Shown: positions 1-5,876 of the stretch, in pieces
Layout: the number at the start of each line of letters is the position of its first letter
Numbering within the stretch: position 1 is the first letter of the stretch
Assembly: GCA_016288255.1 (NCBI GenBank)
Contig: JAEEYS010000143.1
Coordinates: forward strand, 1-6,455
DNA: 6,455 bases
Origin: Bacillota bacterium
GTDB lineage: Bacteria; Bacillota; Tb-RUG-66
Reading direction: 5' to 3'
Made by a program: the position numbers and the translations under genes
The notes under the pieces: model-generated
Seen by the model: the letters and a program-made list of their open reading frames with translations, nothing else
What the model was told of the DNA's origin: nothing
The model's database searches: none

Positions 1-748
1 CATCGATCAATGTGTCGTCAATGCCGTTGGGATAACAATATAAAAGACGTATTTTATAGTCACCCGCAAGGTTTGCCAGTTCCGTCAGCAAAGAAGCCAA
101 GGTTTCGGATCCGTTTAGATCAGAGCCGTACTGGGTCAGATCCTGCCCGATCAAGATCAATTCTTTCACACCGTTTTTGATCAAGGTTTCCGCTTCCGAA
201 AGGATCGCTTCTTTGGGCCTGCTTTTGTGGCGGCCCCGGATCGAAGGGATCACGCAGTAGGTGCAATGATTGCTGCAGCCTTCCGATATTTTTAAATACC
301 CCGTATAAAAAGGGGTCGTCCCCCTTCTCGGCAGCAATTCCGGAATGGTATCCTCAATATCCGCAATACAAACCTGACCGGACTCTCCATTTGCGCTTTC
401 CAGTTTTTTTAAAGCTTCCGCGATTTGCGGAAAACTGGTGGTGCCGATCCATAGATCCACTTCCGGTATCTCTTCCCGAAGCTCTTTATAATACCGCTGG
501 GATAAACAGCCTCCCACCACAAGTTTGATATCTCTGGTCTGCTTCCATTCCGCAATCTCCAGTATCTCATCGATGGATTCTGTCTTTGCGTCATTGATAA
601 AAGCGCAGGTGTTGACAATGACGATATCCGCTTTTGTGAAATCGTTCGTGATCTCATAATCTTCTTTTTCCAAAATCCCCATCATCGTTTCTGTATCTGT
701 CAGGTTCTTAGCGCAGCCCAAGGATACGAACCCCACCGTTTTAGACAT
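1..748 (-). CDS. rimO: Ribosomal protein S12 methylthiotransferase RimO, N-terminal part (runs off the window)
   Basis: RimO is a cytoplasmic radical-SAM enzyme with two iron-sulfur clusters that adds a methylthio group to an aspartate of ribosomal protein S12. About 249 codons are visible of a usual 430-450. The N terminus reads MSKTVGFVSLGCAKNLTDTE, the RimO form of the UPF0004 (MTTase) domain. The three cysteines of that domain are C12, C48 (in VNTCAF) and C81 (in VVGGCLSQRY). The radical-SAM motif CSNHCTYC follows, with C158, C162 and C165 in CX3CX2C spacing. The visible end, IRLLYCYPNGIDD, resembles the RimO rather than the MiaB or MtaB version of this segment. The C-terminal TRAM domain lies outside the window. 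The start ATG is 14 nt after the rodZ stop, with AAGGA about 9 nt upstream, so the two genes are probably cotranscribed. No frameshift is seen. The assignment is from motifs, not a database search. Confidence 0.93.
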   Translation of the reverse strand, partial: MSKTVGFVSLGCAKNLTDTETMMGILEKEDYEITNDFTKADIVIVNTCAFINDAKTESIDEILEIAEWKQTRDIKLVVGGCLSQRYYKELREEIPEVDLWIGTTSFPQIAEALKKLESANGESGQVCIADIEDTIPELLPRRGTTPFYTGYLKISEGCSNHCTYCVIPSIRGRHKSRPKEAILSEAETLIKNGVKELILIGQDLTQYGSDLNGSETLASLLTELANLAGDYKIRLLYCYPNGIDDTLID

Positions 749-762
749 CCTCAATATCCTTT

Positions 763-1710
763 CTAGTTTTCCAATTTATACGTAAAGACTCTTGCCTTCG
801 TTCCTTCAAAATAACCTAAATCCTTGCCATTTAAAATCACTTTTACAGCCGTCGGATTTCCCAGATTCAGCCGAAGCTCTTCCGTTCCTTCCGTTTCAAA
901 GGATTCCCCGCTGCCCAAAGTTTTCTTTAACACATTTTCTCCGTCGCTTTTGATGCTCATCCAGCATTCTTTACCTTCCGCTATTTCCATCCTCAGTTCC
1001 ATTTTTTCTACACCGGATACCAAATACGCGTCGGCTTTGCCTTCTTCCGCCGTTACGGTCACTTCTCTAAAATCGGTCTCTTCTGGCATGGAAGCTGTAT
1101 CTTGGTCTTGCTTTTCCCCATCATCCAAAGCGGAATCCTTGTTTTCGTCAGAAGTATTTTGCTGCTCCTGTGTTTGTTCATCCGGCTCTTTGATAGCGTC
1201 TTTGCTTTTCCCAAAAAGATCGGTCCCCCAAAACAGATAAACCGCTATCAAAATCAAAATACCGATGGTCACAAGGTTGATCATCAACTTATGATTCTTT
1301 TTTCTTGCCGGCCGATAGTACTGTTTGATTTTTCGGCCGGTATGCTCATAGCCTCTTTCGATATCCCTGTCTTCCGACAGATCATCGTTTGCGTATGCGA
1401 TGTTTGGTCTTGCCACTTCTTTTCGTTTTAAATCGTCTTTCAATTCCTGACTGTCCTGAATGGAAAATTCCGATTTCGGCAGTGTTTTTTCATACATAGC
1501 CACTACATCATAAGAAGGGATCCCTACCACTTCACAGTATTTTCGAATGAATCCTTTGATGTAAACCGGCTCCGCAGGCAAACGGTCAAAATTTCCTTTT
1601 TCCATTTCCCGTAAAAACCGTCTGCTTATCTTTGTTTTTTCATATATGTCATCAATACTCAGTCCTTTGTTTTCTCTCGCTTCTTTTAAAAGGTTTCCCA
1701 CTTCTCGCAT
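763..1710 (-). CDS. rodZ: RodZ family cell-shape protein (cytoplasmic HTH, one membrane helix, C-terminal beta domain)
   Basis: The 315-residue product has RodZ architecture. Residues 4-72 form the cytoplasmic helix-turn-helix domain (HTH_25), with the typical block LPAEPVYIKGFIRKYCEVVG at 44-63. A charged linker follows, ending in a basic patch (RPARKKNHK, 133-141). A single membrane helix spans about 143-162. An acidic, Gln/Asp/Glu-rich extracytoplasmic linker covers about 170-215, and the DUF4115-type beta domain about 228-313, with the family signature LGNPTAVKVILNGKDLG at 283-299. In studied bacteria RodZ links MreB to the elongation complex; the HTH binds MreB, and some homologues also affect RNA or gene expression. 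The start is supported by AGGTGG 9 nt before the ATG. rimO follows after 14 nt, and ftsK lies 254 bp upstream on the same strand. No mreB is in the window, so a role in rod shape is inferred from the family. Confidence 0.9.
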   Translation of the reverse strand: MREVGNLLKEARENKGLSIDDIYEKTKISRRFLREMEKGNFDRLPAEPVYIKGFIRKYCEVVGIPSYDVVAMYEKTLPKSEFSIQDSQELKDDLKRKEVARPNIAYANDDLSEDRDIERGYEHTGRKIKQYYRPARKKNHKLMINLVTIGILILIAVYLFWGTDLFGKSKDAIKEPDEQTQEQQNTSDENKDSALDDGEKQDQDTASMPEETDFREVTVTAEEGKADAYLVSGVEKMELRMEIAEGKECWMSIKSDGENVLKKTLGSGESFETEGTEELRLNLGNPTAVKVILNGKDLGYFEGTKARVFTYKLEN

Positions 1711-1964
1711 TCTTTTTCACCACCTGTTTTATCCTCTTCTATCAAAAGATTTTTTTGACAACTGTTCTGCTTTAAAACGTCCTTTTTTGTCACAAAATCA
1801 TGAAACCCTCAAATCCGTTTTCTTTTTATCTTTTGTGTCACACCTTACACTTTTGTTTTTCTTACTGTTTTCCTTCCTCTTTTTCTTTAATATACCCAAT
1901 TTTTTCTATATTTTATCGCTTCACTGTCTTCTTTTTTTTCTTATTCTCAAACCTTCTAGCGTGG
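1711..1964 (-). other. Non-coding spacer between ftsK and rodZ, purine-rich on the transcribed strand
   Basis: No credible ORF is present on either strand. The minus strand is dominated by A and G over most of this stretch. Two small dyads share the core TGTCACA: TTTTGT-C-ACAAAA at 1785-1797 and GTGT-C-ACAC at 1835-1843, with centres 48 bp apart. I found no hairpin followed by a T-run that would clearly terminate ftsK, and no convincing -35/-10 pair for rodZ. It is therefore open whether rodZ has its own promoter here or is reached by read-through from uppP-ftsK. The last bases hold the rodZ Shine-Dalgarno sequence (1720-1725). Confidence 0.6.
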
Positions 1965-4343
1965 CTACTCTTCCTGTCCCAAGTATTTTTCGTGGAATTC
2001 ATCCAATGTCATCAAGACTTCTCTCGGTTTATTGCCTTCAAAAGGTCCGATCACGCCGTCCATTTCCAGCTGATCAATGATCCTGGCCGCTCTGGCATAT
2101 CCTACTTTGAGCCTTCGCTGCAGCATGGAAGCGGAAGCTTGGTTGCTTTCGATAATGATCGTGCCTGCCTGTACAAAAAGCGTATCCTTGTCGTCGTTGT
2201 TTGCCGCTTTTTCCTCTTCTTCTCTTTTGGCTTCTGCTTTAAAGTCGACTTTTTGCCGCGCCTCTCCGTTATTGTATTTGATAAACTCAACGATACTTTC
2301 CACTTCTTTTTCGGAAATAAACGGTCCTTGTATCCGTATCGGTTCCTGTACGCCGCCCGGCATAAAGAGCATATCCCCGTTTCCCAAGAGTTTTTCCGCG
2401 CCGCCGGTATCTAAAATGATACGGGAATCCAGCTGTGAAGACACCATAAAGGAGATCCTGGAAGGCACATTGGACTTGATCAACCCCGTAATGACTTCCG
2501 CAGACGGTCTTTGTGTCGCGATAATCAGGTGGATCCCTGCCGCTCTGGCCATCTGCGCCAAACGAATGATCGCATCTTCCACATCGGAAGGCGCCACCAT
2601 CATCAGATCCGCCAATTCGTCTATAATGACTACGATATAAGGCAGCTTTTCTTCTTCAGAGGTCATTTTACCGTTGTATCCCAAAATATCTTTGGTGCCG
2701 CATTCCGAAAACAGTTTATATCTTCTGGTCATTTCATGCACTGCCCAATTCAGCGCCGTAATGGCTTGTTTGGGATCGGTCACCACGGGCGATACCAAAT
2801 GAGGTATGCCGTTATAATTCGAAAATTCCACCATCTTAGGATCGATCAAGATCATCTTTACCTGCGCGGGAGAAGATTTATACAAGATCCCTGTAATAAT
2901 GGTATTCAATCCCACGCTTTTTCCGCTTCCGGTAGATCCCGCGATCAAAATGTGCGGCATTTTGGTCAGGTCTTCAATAATGGGCACCCCTGTGATATCC
3001 TTACCCAGAGTCAAAGGCAGATTGGTCTTGATATTCTTGAACGCTTTGCTGTCAATGATCTCCCGAATGGTCACCATGTCCCGGCTTTCATTCGGCACTT
3101 CGATCCCAATAGCCGATTTACCCGGGATCGGCGCTTCGATACGAATGGTTTTTGCCGCTAAACGCAAAGCGATATCATCACTCAGATTCAAAAACTTGCT
3201 TACTTTTACGCCCCATTCCGGCTGTAATTCATATCTCGTGACACTGGGCCCTTGAAAAGCGGCCGTTACTTTTGCTTTTACATTAAAGCTTTCCAAAGTG
3301 TCTTCCAATTTTTTGGCTGTTTCGATGATCTTATCATTTGCGCTTTTGCTCTGGCCTCTCCCTCGTTTCAACAGTTCCAAAGGAGGAAAGATATAAGGCG
3401 CATGATCCGTTTTGGCTGTGATATCCGTTACAAATACAGCGGAAGTATCCTCTCTTTTTTCTTCCCGAATTCTTTCTTCTTTTCTCTCTTCTTCCCGTTT
3501 TTGTTCTTCTTTTGTAATAGGAAAAGAAGTTTCTTCCTCTTCCCTGCTTTTTCTTTTTCTATGATAAGCCGGTTCGGTCGTAACGCCGAATTTCGGCTGG
3601 CTGGTCAATCCCGTCTGTATTTTTATTTCTTCCTGACCGTTCACTATCATGGTATCTTGGGAGAAAGAAGCCGGATAAGCTTGTCCGTTATCAAAAACCG
3701 GTTCTTTTTTTGCTTCTTTTGCCGCTTTTCTCCTTGAAAACCAGCTTTCTTTCTTTGTCACCGTTTCTTTCTCGCTGTCCTTTGATTTTTTGATCCAGTC
3801 TGTTACGCTGAGATCAAACGCCAAAACGCATCCTACCAGGAACAAGACGATAAAAAGGATCACCACGCCGATATTTCCTATCAGTTTTGTAAAAACAAAG
3901 TCCAACAAGAAACCTACAAAGCCGCCATAGGTAGGCGTATTATAAAAATACTGCGCGTAAGGCTGATTGAGCGTCGCATCGGCCCATTCGATATTGCCGT
4001 CAAAAAATTCAAACGCCATGGTAATGGCCAAAGCCAAAACAATGAGTCCGATCCCTTTCTTCAAGGACAAAGAATCCGTTATGAGAAATACGCTTAAGAT
4101 CATGGCCAATAAGCACATCAAAAAGGCGGTGAACCCAAAGGTGAAATTAAATATTTTATAGAAAAAGTCGCCGATCACTCCCGTATAATCTTTTGCAAAA
4201 AAACTGATCATGATAAAAAGAGCAACCAAAAAAACGGCGGCGCCAATGATCTTGGACTGCAGTCCTTTCGCTTTCGGGTCTTTTTCTTGTTTTTTCTGTC
4301 TGGATTTTGTATTATTCCGTTTTCCTGTCTTTTTTTCTTTCAT
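1965..4343 (-). CDS. ftsK: DNA translocase of the FtsK/SpoIIIE family
   Basis: This 792-residue septal DNA pump is close in length to Bacillus SpoIIIE (about 790) and much shorter than E. coli FtsK. A basic N-terminal tail (1-30) is followed by four membrane segments at about 32-50, 66-89, 96-114 and 155-177. The linker, about 180-330, is strongly charged and Glu/Arg/Lys-rich near 265-305. The motor follows: an alpha domain from about 335, then the RecA-like beta domain with Walker A GSTGSGKS at 469-476 (K475) and Walker B IVVIIDELADLM with D575 and E576. The C-terminal gamma winged helix, about 722-785, contains SASMLQRRLKVGYARAARI, which in this family reads oriented DNA motifs. Family members use ATP to move chromosome ends across the division or sporulation septum. 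The gene starts 21 nt after the uppP stop, with AAAGGA upstream, so they form an operon. Whether it acts at vegetative or sporulation septa cannot be told from the window. The symbol spoIIIE would be equally valid. Confidence 0.96.
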   Translation of the reverse strand: MKEKKTGKRNNTKSRQKKQEKDPKAKGLQSKIIGAAVFLVALFIMISFFAKDYTGVIGDFFYKIFNFTFGFTAFLMCLLAMILSVFLITDSLSLKKGIGLIVLALAITMAFEFFDGNIEWADATLNQPYAQYFYNTPTYGGFVGFLLDFVFTKLIGNIGVVILFIVLFLVGCVLAFDLSVTDWIKKSKDSEKETVTKKESWFSRRKAAKEAKKEPVFDNGQAYPASFSQDTMIVNGQEEIKIQTGLTSQPKFGVTTEPAYHRKRKSREEEETSFPITKEEQKREEERKEERIREEKREDTSAVFVTDITAKTDHAPYIFPPLELLKRGRGQSKSANDKIIETAKKLEDTLESFNVKAKVTAAFQGPSVTRYELQPEWGVKVSKFLNLSDDIALRLAAKTIRIEAPIPGKSAIGIEVPNESRDMVTIREIIDSKAFKNIKTNLPLTLGKDITGVPIIEDLTKMPHILIAGSTGSGKSVGLNTIITGILYKSSPAQVKMILIDPKMVEFSNYNGIPHLVSPVVTDPKQAITALNWAVHEMTRRYKLFSECGTKDILGYNGKMTSEEEKLPYIVVIIDELADLMMVAPSDVEDAIIRLAQMARAAGIHLIIATQRPSAEVITGLIKSNVPSRISFMVSSQLDSRIILDTGGAEKLLGNGDMLFMPGGVQEPIRIQGPFISEKEVESIVEFIKYNNGEARQKVDFKAEAKREEEEKAANNDDKDTLFVQAGTIIIESNQASASMLQRRLKVGYARAARIIDQLEMDGVIGPFEGNKPREVLMTLDEFHEKYLGQEE

Positions 4344-4364
4344 TCTATTTTGTTTTCCTTTACT

Positions 4365-5204
4365 TTATAAAATAAAAGAGGCAACAATGGTCAATACGCC
4401 CACAACAAAGCAGTAATAAGCAAACACGCTCAGCTTTCCTTTTTTCAGCAAATTCAATAAGAATTTCAAAGCAAAAATGCCGGATATAAAGGAAACGACC
4501 ATACCGATCAATAAAGTAGAAGTGATATTCGGCGTTGTGGCGATCGCTTCCATAAAATCACCTATTTTTAAAAGAGCGGCGCCGCCAATAGCCGGTATGG
4601 AAAGTAGGAAAGAGAACCGCGCGGCTGCTTCCTGCTGAAATCCTTTTAAAAGACCGGTACTGATCGTAGAACCTGATCTGGAGATCCCCGGTGCAATAGC
4701 CAATCCCTGCGCAACGCCTACTACCAAAGCATCCACATAGCTGATCTGTTCCATGCGTTTTCTGCCGTTTTTCATGCTTCTGGTAGAATAAAGCAGTATA
4801 GAAGTAATGATCAAAAAGATCCCTACAAAAAGCAGTGAACTGTAAAACCGTTCAAAATAATCTTCTAGCAATAATCCGATCACCGCAGTGGGAATCGAAG
4901 CAACAATGAGCAAAAACATGAGTTTTCGATCCGGTTTTCTGCCGGAAAACGCTTTTTTGAACCGCAGTGTAAAGAGATCCTTCAAAAAAGAGAAAAACTC
5001 CGCAACAAGTGCTAAAATATCTTTGTAAAAAACCACTATTACAGAAAGCAGTGTTCCGATATGTACAGCCAGCTCAAATACGACCCCCGGCTGTTTGATA
5101 TGGAGCAGTGTTTCAAAAATGACCAAATGGCCGGAGCTGCTGATGGGCAAAAACTCCGTGATACCCTGTAATATCCCCAAAAATACCGTTTCTAGATAAT
5201 TCAA
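4365..5204 (-). CDS. uppP: Undecaprenyl-diphosphatase (UppP/BacA family)
   Basis: This 279-residue integral membrane enzyme removes a phosphate from undecaprenyl diphosphate, regenerating the lipid carrier for peptidoglycan and other wall polymers; in other bacteria extra copies raise bacitracin tolerance. Both family motifs are visible. The (E/Q)XXXE motif is Q13-G-I-T-E17, continuing into FLPISSSGHL with H26. The second is PGISRSGST at 172-180, containing R176. Hydrophobic segments are spread along the whole chain, as expected for this multi-pass family, and the length is normal. The reading frame begins with TTG at 5202-5204, which places the EFLPISSSGH motif at its usual distance from the N terminus and has a strong ribosome binding site 8 nt upstream. 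The gene has its own promoter and precedes ftsK by 21 nt. In Bacillus this position between ylzJ and spoIIIE has no uppP, so the insertion is a lineage-specific arrangement as far as I recall. Confidence 0.95.
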   Translation of the reverse strand: MNYLETVFLGILQGITEFLPISSSGHLVIFETLLHIKQPGVVFELAVHIGTLLSVIVVFYKDILALVAEFFSFLKDLFTLRFKKAFSGRKPDRKLMFLLIVASIPTAVIGLLLEDYFERFYSSLLFVGIFLIITSILLYSTRSMKNGRKRMEQISYVDALVVGVAQGLAIAPGISRSGSTISTGLLKGFQQEAAARFSFLLSIPAIGGAALLKIGDFMEAIATTPNITSTLLIGMVVSFISGIFALKFLLNLLKKGKLSVFAYYCFVVGVLTIVASFIL

Positions 5205-5212
5205 TCTTCTGT

Positions 5213-5218
5213 CCTCCC
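5213..5218 (-). promoter_or_regulatory. Shine-Dalgarno sequence that fixes the TTG start of uppP
   Basis: The minus strand reads GGGAGG here, 8 nt before a TTG codon that opens the MNYLETVFLG reading frame. There is no in-frame ATG at a suitable place upstream, so this near-consensus site is the main reason to call the TTG start. Confidence 0.85.
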
Positions 5219-5305
5219 GTGTTTTGCAGCATATAATGATATGACCTTTGTTTTTTAGCAGTCATCTTTTTCTGATTTTACTGATATACATACCTTCTCT
5301 ATTAT

Positions 5306-5334
5306 ATAATACAACAAAAAAGCATTCTTCTCAA
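5306..5334 (-). promoter_or_regulatory. Candidate sigma-A promoter of the uppP-ftsK operon
   Basis: On the minus strand a -35 TTGAGA (5329-5334) and a -10 TATTAT (5306-5311) are separated by exactly 17 nt. An overlapping TATAAT (5301-5306) may shift the exact -10. The expected transcription start is near 5299, giving a leader of about 95 nt before the TTG start. No riboswitch was recognised in that leader. The promoter lies just downstream of the terminator of the preceding small gene, so uppP appears to be separately controlled. Confidence 0.65.
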
Positions 5335-5369
5335 GGTATATCATAGAAAGGCGTAAAAAAGTCCGTCAC

Positions 5370-5389
5370 AAAACGTTTTTCATGAAAAA
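5370..5389. repeat. Two overlapping perfect palindromes upstream of the uppP promoter
   Basis: AAAACGTTTT (5370-5379) and TTTTTCATGAAAAA (5376-5389) are each perfectly self-complementary and share four bases. They lie about 36-55 bp upstream of the uppP -35 box and overlap the T-run of the neighbouring terminator. They could be a regulator site or an accident of A/T-rich sequence. Confidence 0.5.
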
Positions 5390-5405
5390 ACCGCCATGTC
5401 GGCGG
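5385..5405 (-). terminator. Intrinsic terminator of the 67-codon small gene
   Basis: The minus strand reads CCGCC-GACAT-GGCGG followed by TTTTTT: a 5-bp all-GC stem with a 5-nt loop and a T-run. The stem begins at the base directly after the TAG stop codon of the small ORF (5406-5408), an unusually tight arrangement that supports the ORF being an expressed gene. On the plus strand no T-run follows, so it should act only on minus-strand transcripts. Confidence 0.82.
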
Positions 5406-5609
5406 CTAGTCGATTATAATTCCCTTTTTTAATGCTTCTTCTTTTTCTTTTTGAAAATTCGTTATAGCTTCAACTAATGCTGGAGAGCCATGTTCTAAAA
5501 TGTATTGTGAGCCCATCTCATCGGTACATTCTTCATCATCACCAATTAAATCAAAAAATTCCTGAGCCAGTCGATTATATTCTTCTTGAAGATTATCTGG
5601 TAACATCAT
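5406..5609 (-). CDS. Small acidic protein of unknown function (67 aa)
   Basis: I do not recognise this family. The predicted product begins MMLPDNLQEEYNRLAQ and ends in a Lys/Glu stretch and GIIID. It has 17 Asp/Glu against 5 Lys/Arg, so it is strongly acidic; it has no signal peptide or membrane segment, one cysteine (C28) and predicted helix-rich composition. It should be a soluble cytoplasmic protein. Codon choice is much more A/T-rich (TTA, AAT, GAA, ATA) than in the neighbouring genes, which suggests recent acquisition or an unusual origin. The start is either of two adjacent ATGs; AGAGGA at 5625-5630 is rather far upstream (15 nt), so translational coupling to the overlapping 35-codon ORF is plausible. 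A terminator follows at once. Acidic small proteins include antitoxins, immunity proteins and DNA mimics, but nothing here selects one of these roles. Confidence 0.68.
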   Translation of the reverse strand: MMLPDNLQEEYNRLAQEFFDLIGDDEECTDEMGSQYILEHGSPALVEAITNFQKEKEEALKKGIIID

Positions 5610-5713
5610 TTTCTTTTTATATATTCCTCTTTAAATAGTTTATAAATGGTCTGTGACAACTTGCCTGTCGGCCCATTTAGCTCTGTTTCCATCGCGCACA
5701 AATACTTCGCCAT
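5606..5713 (-). CDS. Candidate 35-aa basic microprotein overlapping the 67-aa gene
   Basis: This ORF, too short for ordinary gene callers, encodes a peptide starting MAKYLCAMETELNGPTG and ending in the basic run YIKRK, with seven Lys/Arg against four Glu. Its TGA stop overlaps the ATG of the 67-codon gene by 4 nt (ATGA), the geometry of translationally coupled genes. The first ATG lies only about 7 nt behind the expected transcription start of the promoter at 5727-5755 and has no clear Shine-Dalgarno sequence, so initiation would be nearly leaderless; a second in-frame ATG is at 5690-5692. I know no family for it. It may instead be a non-coding leader, or the front part of an ancestral protein of about 100 residues broken by an indel in the A-rich junction. 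I saw no classical slippery heptamer for programmed frameshifting. Confidence 0.42.
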   Translation of the reverse strand: MAKYLCAMETELNGPTGKLSQTIYKLFKEEYIKRK

Positions 5714-5726
5714 CAACTTTACTTAT

Positions 5727-5755
5727 ATTATACCGTTTCCGTCGGCGGAACACAA
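5727..5755 (-). promoter_or_regulatory. Candidate sigma-A promoter of the small two-ORF unit
   Basis: On the minus strand a perfect -10 TATAAT (5727-5732) stands 17 nt from a weaker -35 TTGTGT (5750-5755). Transcription would start near 5720, a few bases before the 35-codon ORF. With the terminator at 5385-5405 this would make an independent transcript of about 340 nt. The -35 matches consensus at only three positions, so an activator or a purely fortuitous match is possible. Confidence 0.55.
5737..5750. repeat. Inverted repeat inside the promoter spacer (possible operator)
   Basis: TTCCG-TCGG-CGGAA on the plus strand is a perfect 5-bp dyad with a 4-bp centre. It lies almost wholly between the -35 and -10 boxes of the small-gene promoter. 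A repressor bound there would block RNA polymerase. The dyad is short and could be chance. Confidence 0.4.
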
Positions 5756-5780
5756 ACCGCAAGCCTGTCCTTTCGGTTTT

Positions 5781-5854
5781 GCAGCGCCCTCTTTTCCCTC
5801 TGTTTTCCGCAAAGAAAAGGCGCTGCCTATCTGCCCGAAATCAGCCGCAGCGCC
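5781..5854. repeat. Three copies of an 8-bp arm allowing two exclusive hairpins
   Basis: GCAGCGCC occurs at 5781-5788 and 5847-5854, and its complement GGCGCTGC at 5819-5826. The middle arm can pair with either flank: with 5847-5854 (loop of 20 nt) or with 5781-5788 (loop of 30 nt). The first pairing is the terminator described for 5811-5854. The second would be an alternative structure. The local sequence is GC-rich compared with the flanking small ORFs, and no coding frame is convincing here. Confidence 0.6.
5811..5854 (-). terminator. Intrinsic terminator after tepA-ylzJ
   Basis: The minus strand has an 8-bp perfect stem GGCGCTGC/GCAGCGCC with a 20-nt loop, followed by TTTTCTTT. It starts about 22 nt after the ylzJ stop codon and should end the tepA operon transcript. 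On the plus strand the same stem is followed by ATTTTTATTG, so it may also stop transcription coming the other way. Confidence 0.78.
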
Positions 5855-5876
5855 ATTTTTATTGTATCATTGGGTC

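Noticed and set aside
1646..2414. Plus-strand ORFs of 144 and 204 codons
   Set aside because: They are Phe/Ser/Leu-rich readings opposite the purine-rich spacer and the 3' end of ftsK, with no family motif and no ribosome binding site; shadows of the minus-strand sequence.
2077..3737. Several long plus-strand ORFs opposite ftsK
   Set aside because: The minus-strand frame has complete FtsK motifs throughout, so these are antisense frames kept open by codon bias.
5164..5166. Gln at position 13 of UppP instead of the Glu seen in E. coli as a defective catalytic residue
   Set aside because: The family motif is (E/Q)XXXE, so Gln here is a normal variant and not evidence of inactivity.
5205..5299. 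A 9-codon leader ORF (MYISKIRKR) in the uppP leader, resembling an attenuation peptide
   Set aside because: The Shine-Dalgarno-like GAGAAGG is only about 2 nt from the ATG, no alternative hairpins or U-run follow, and the length is within chance expectation.
5606..5620. Programmed -1 frameshift joining the 35- and 67-codon ORFs
   Set aside because: The frames are offset correctly, but the A-rich junction holds no X-XXY-YYZ slippery heptamer in the zero frame and no stimulatory hairpin; coupling by ATGA overlap is simpler.
5735..5860. A known riboswitch or structured RNA in the hairpin-rich stretch
   Set aside because: I compared it by eye with the fluoride, cyclic-dinucleotide, SRP and 6S RNA signatures and found no convincing conserved core; only the simple hairpins are supported.
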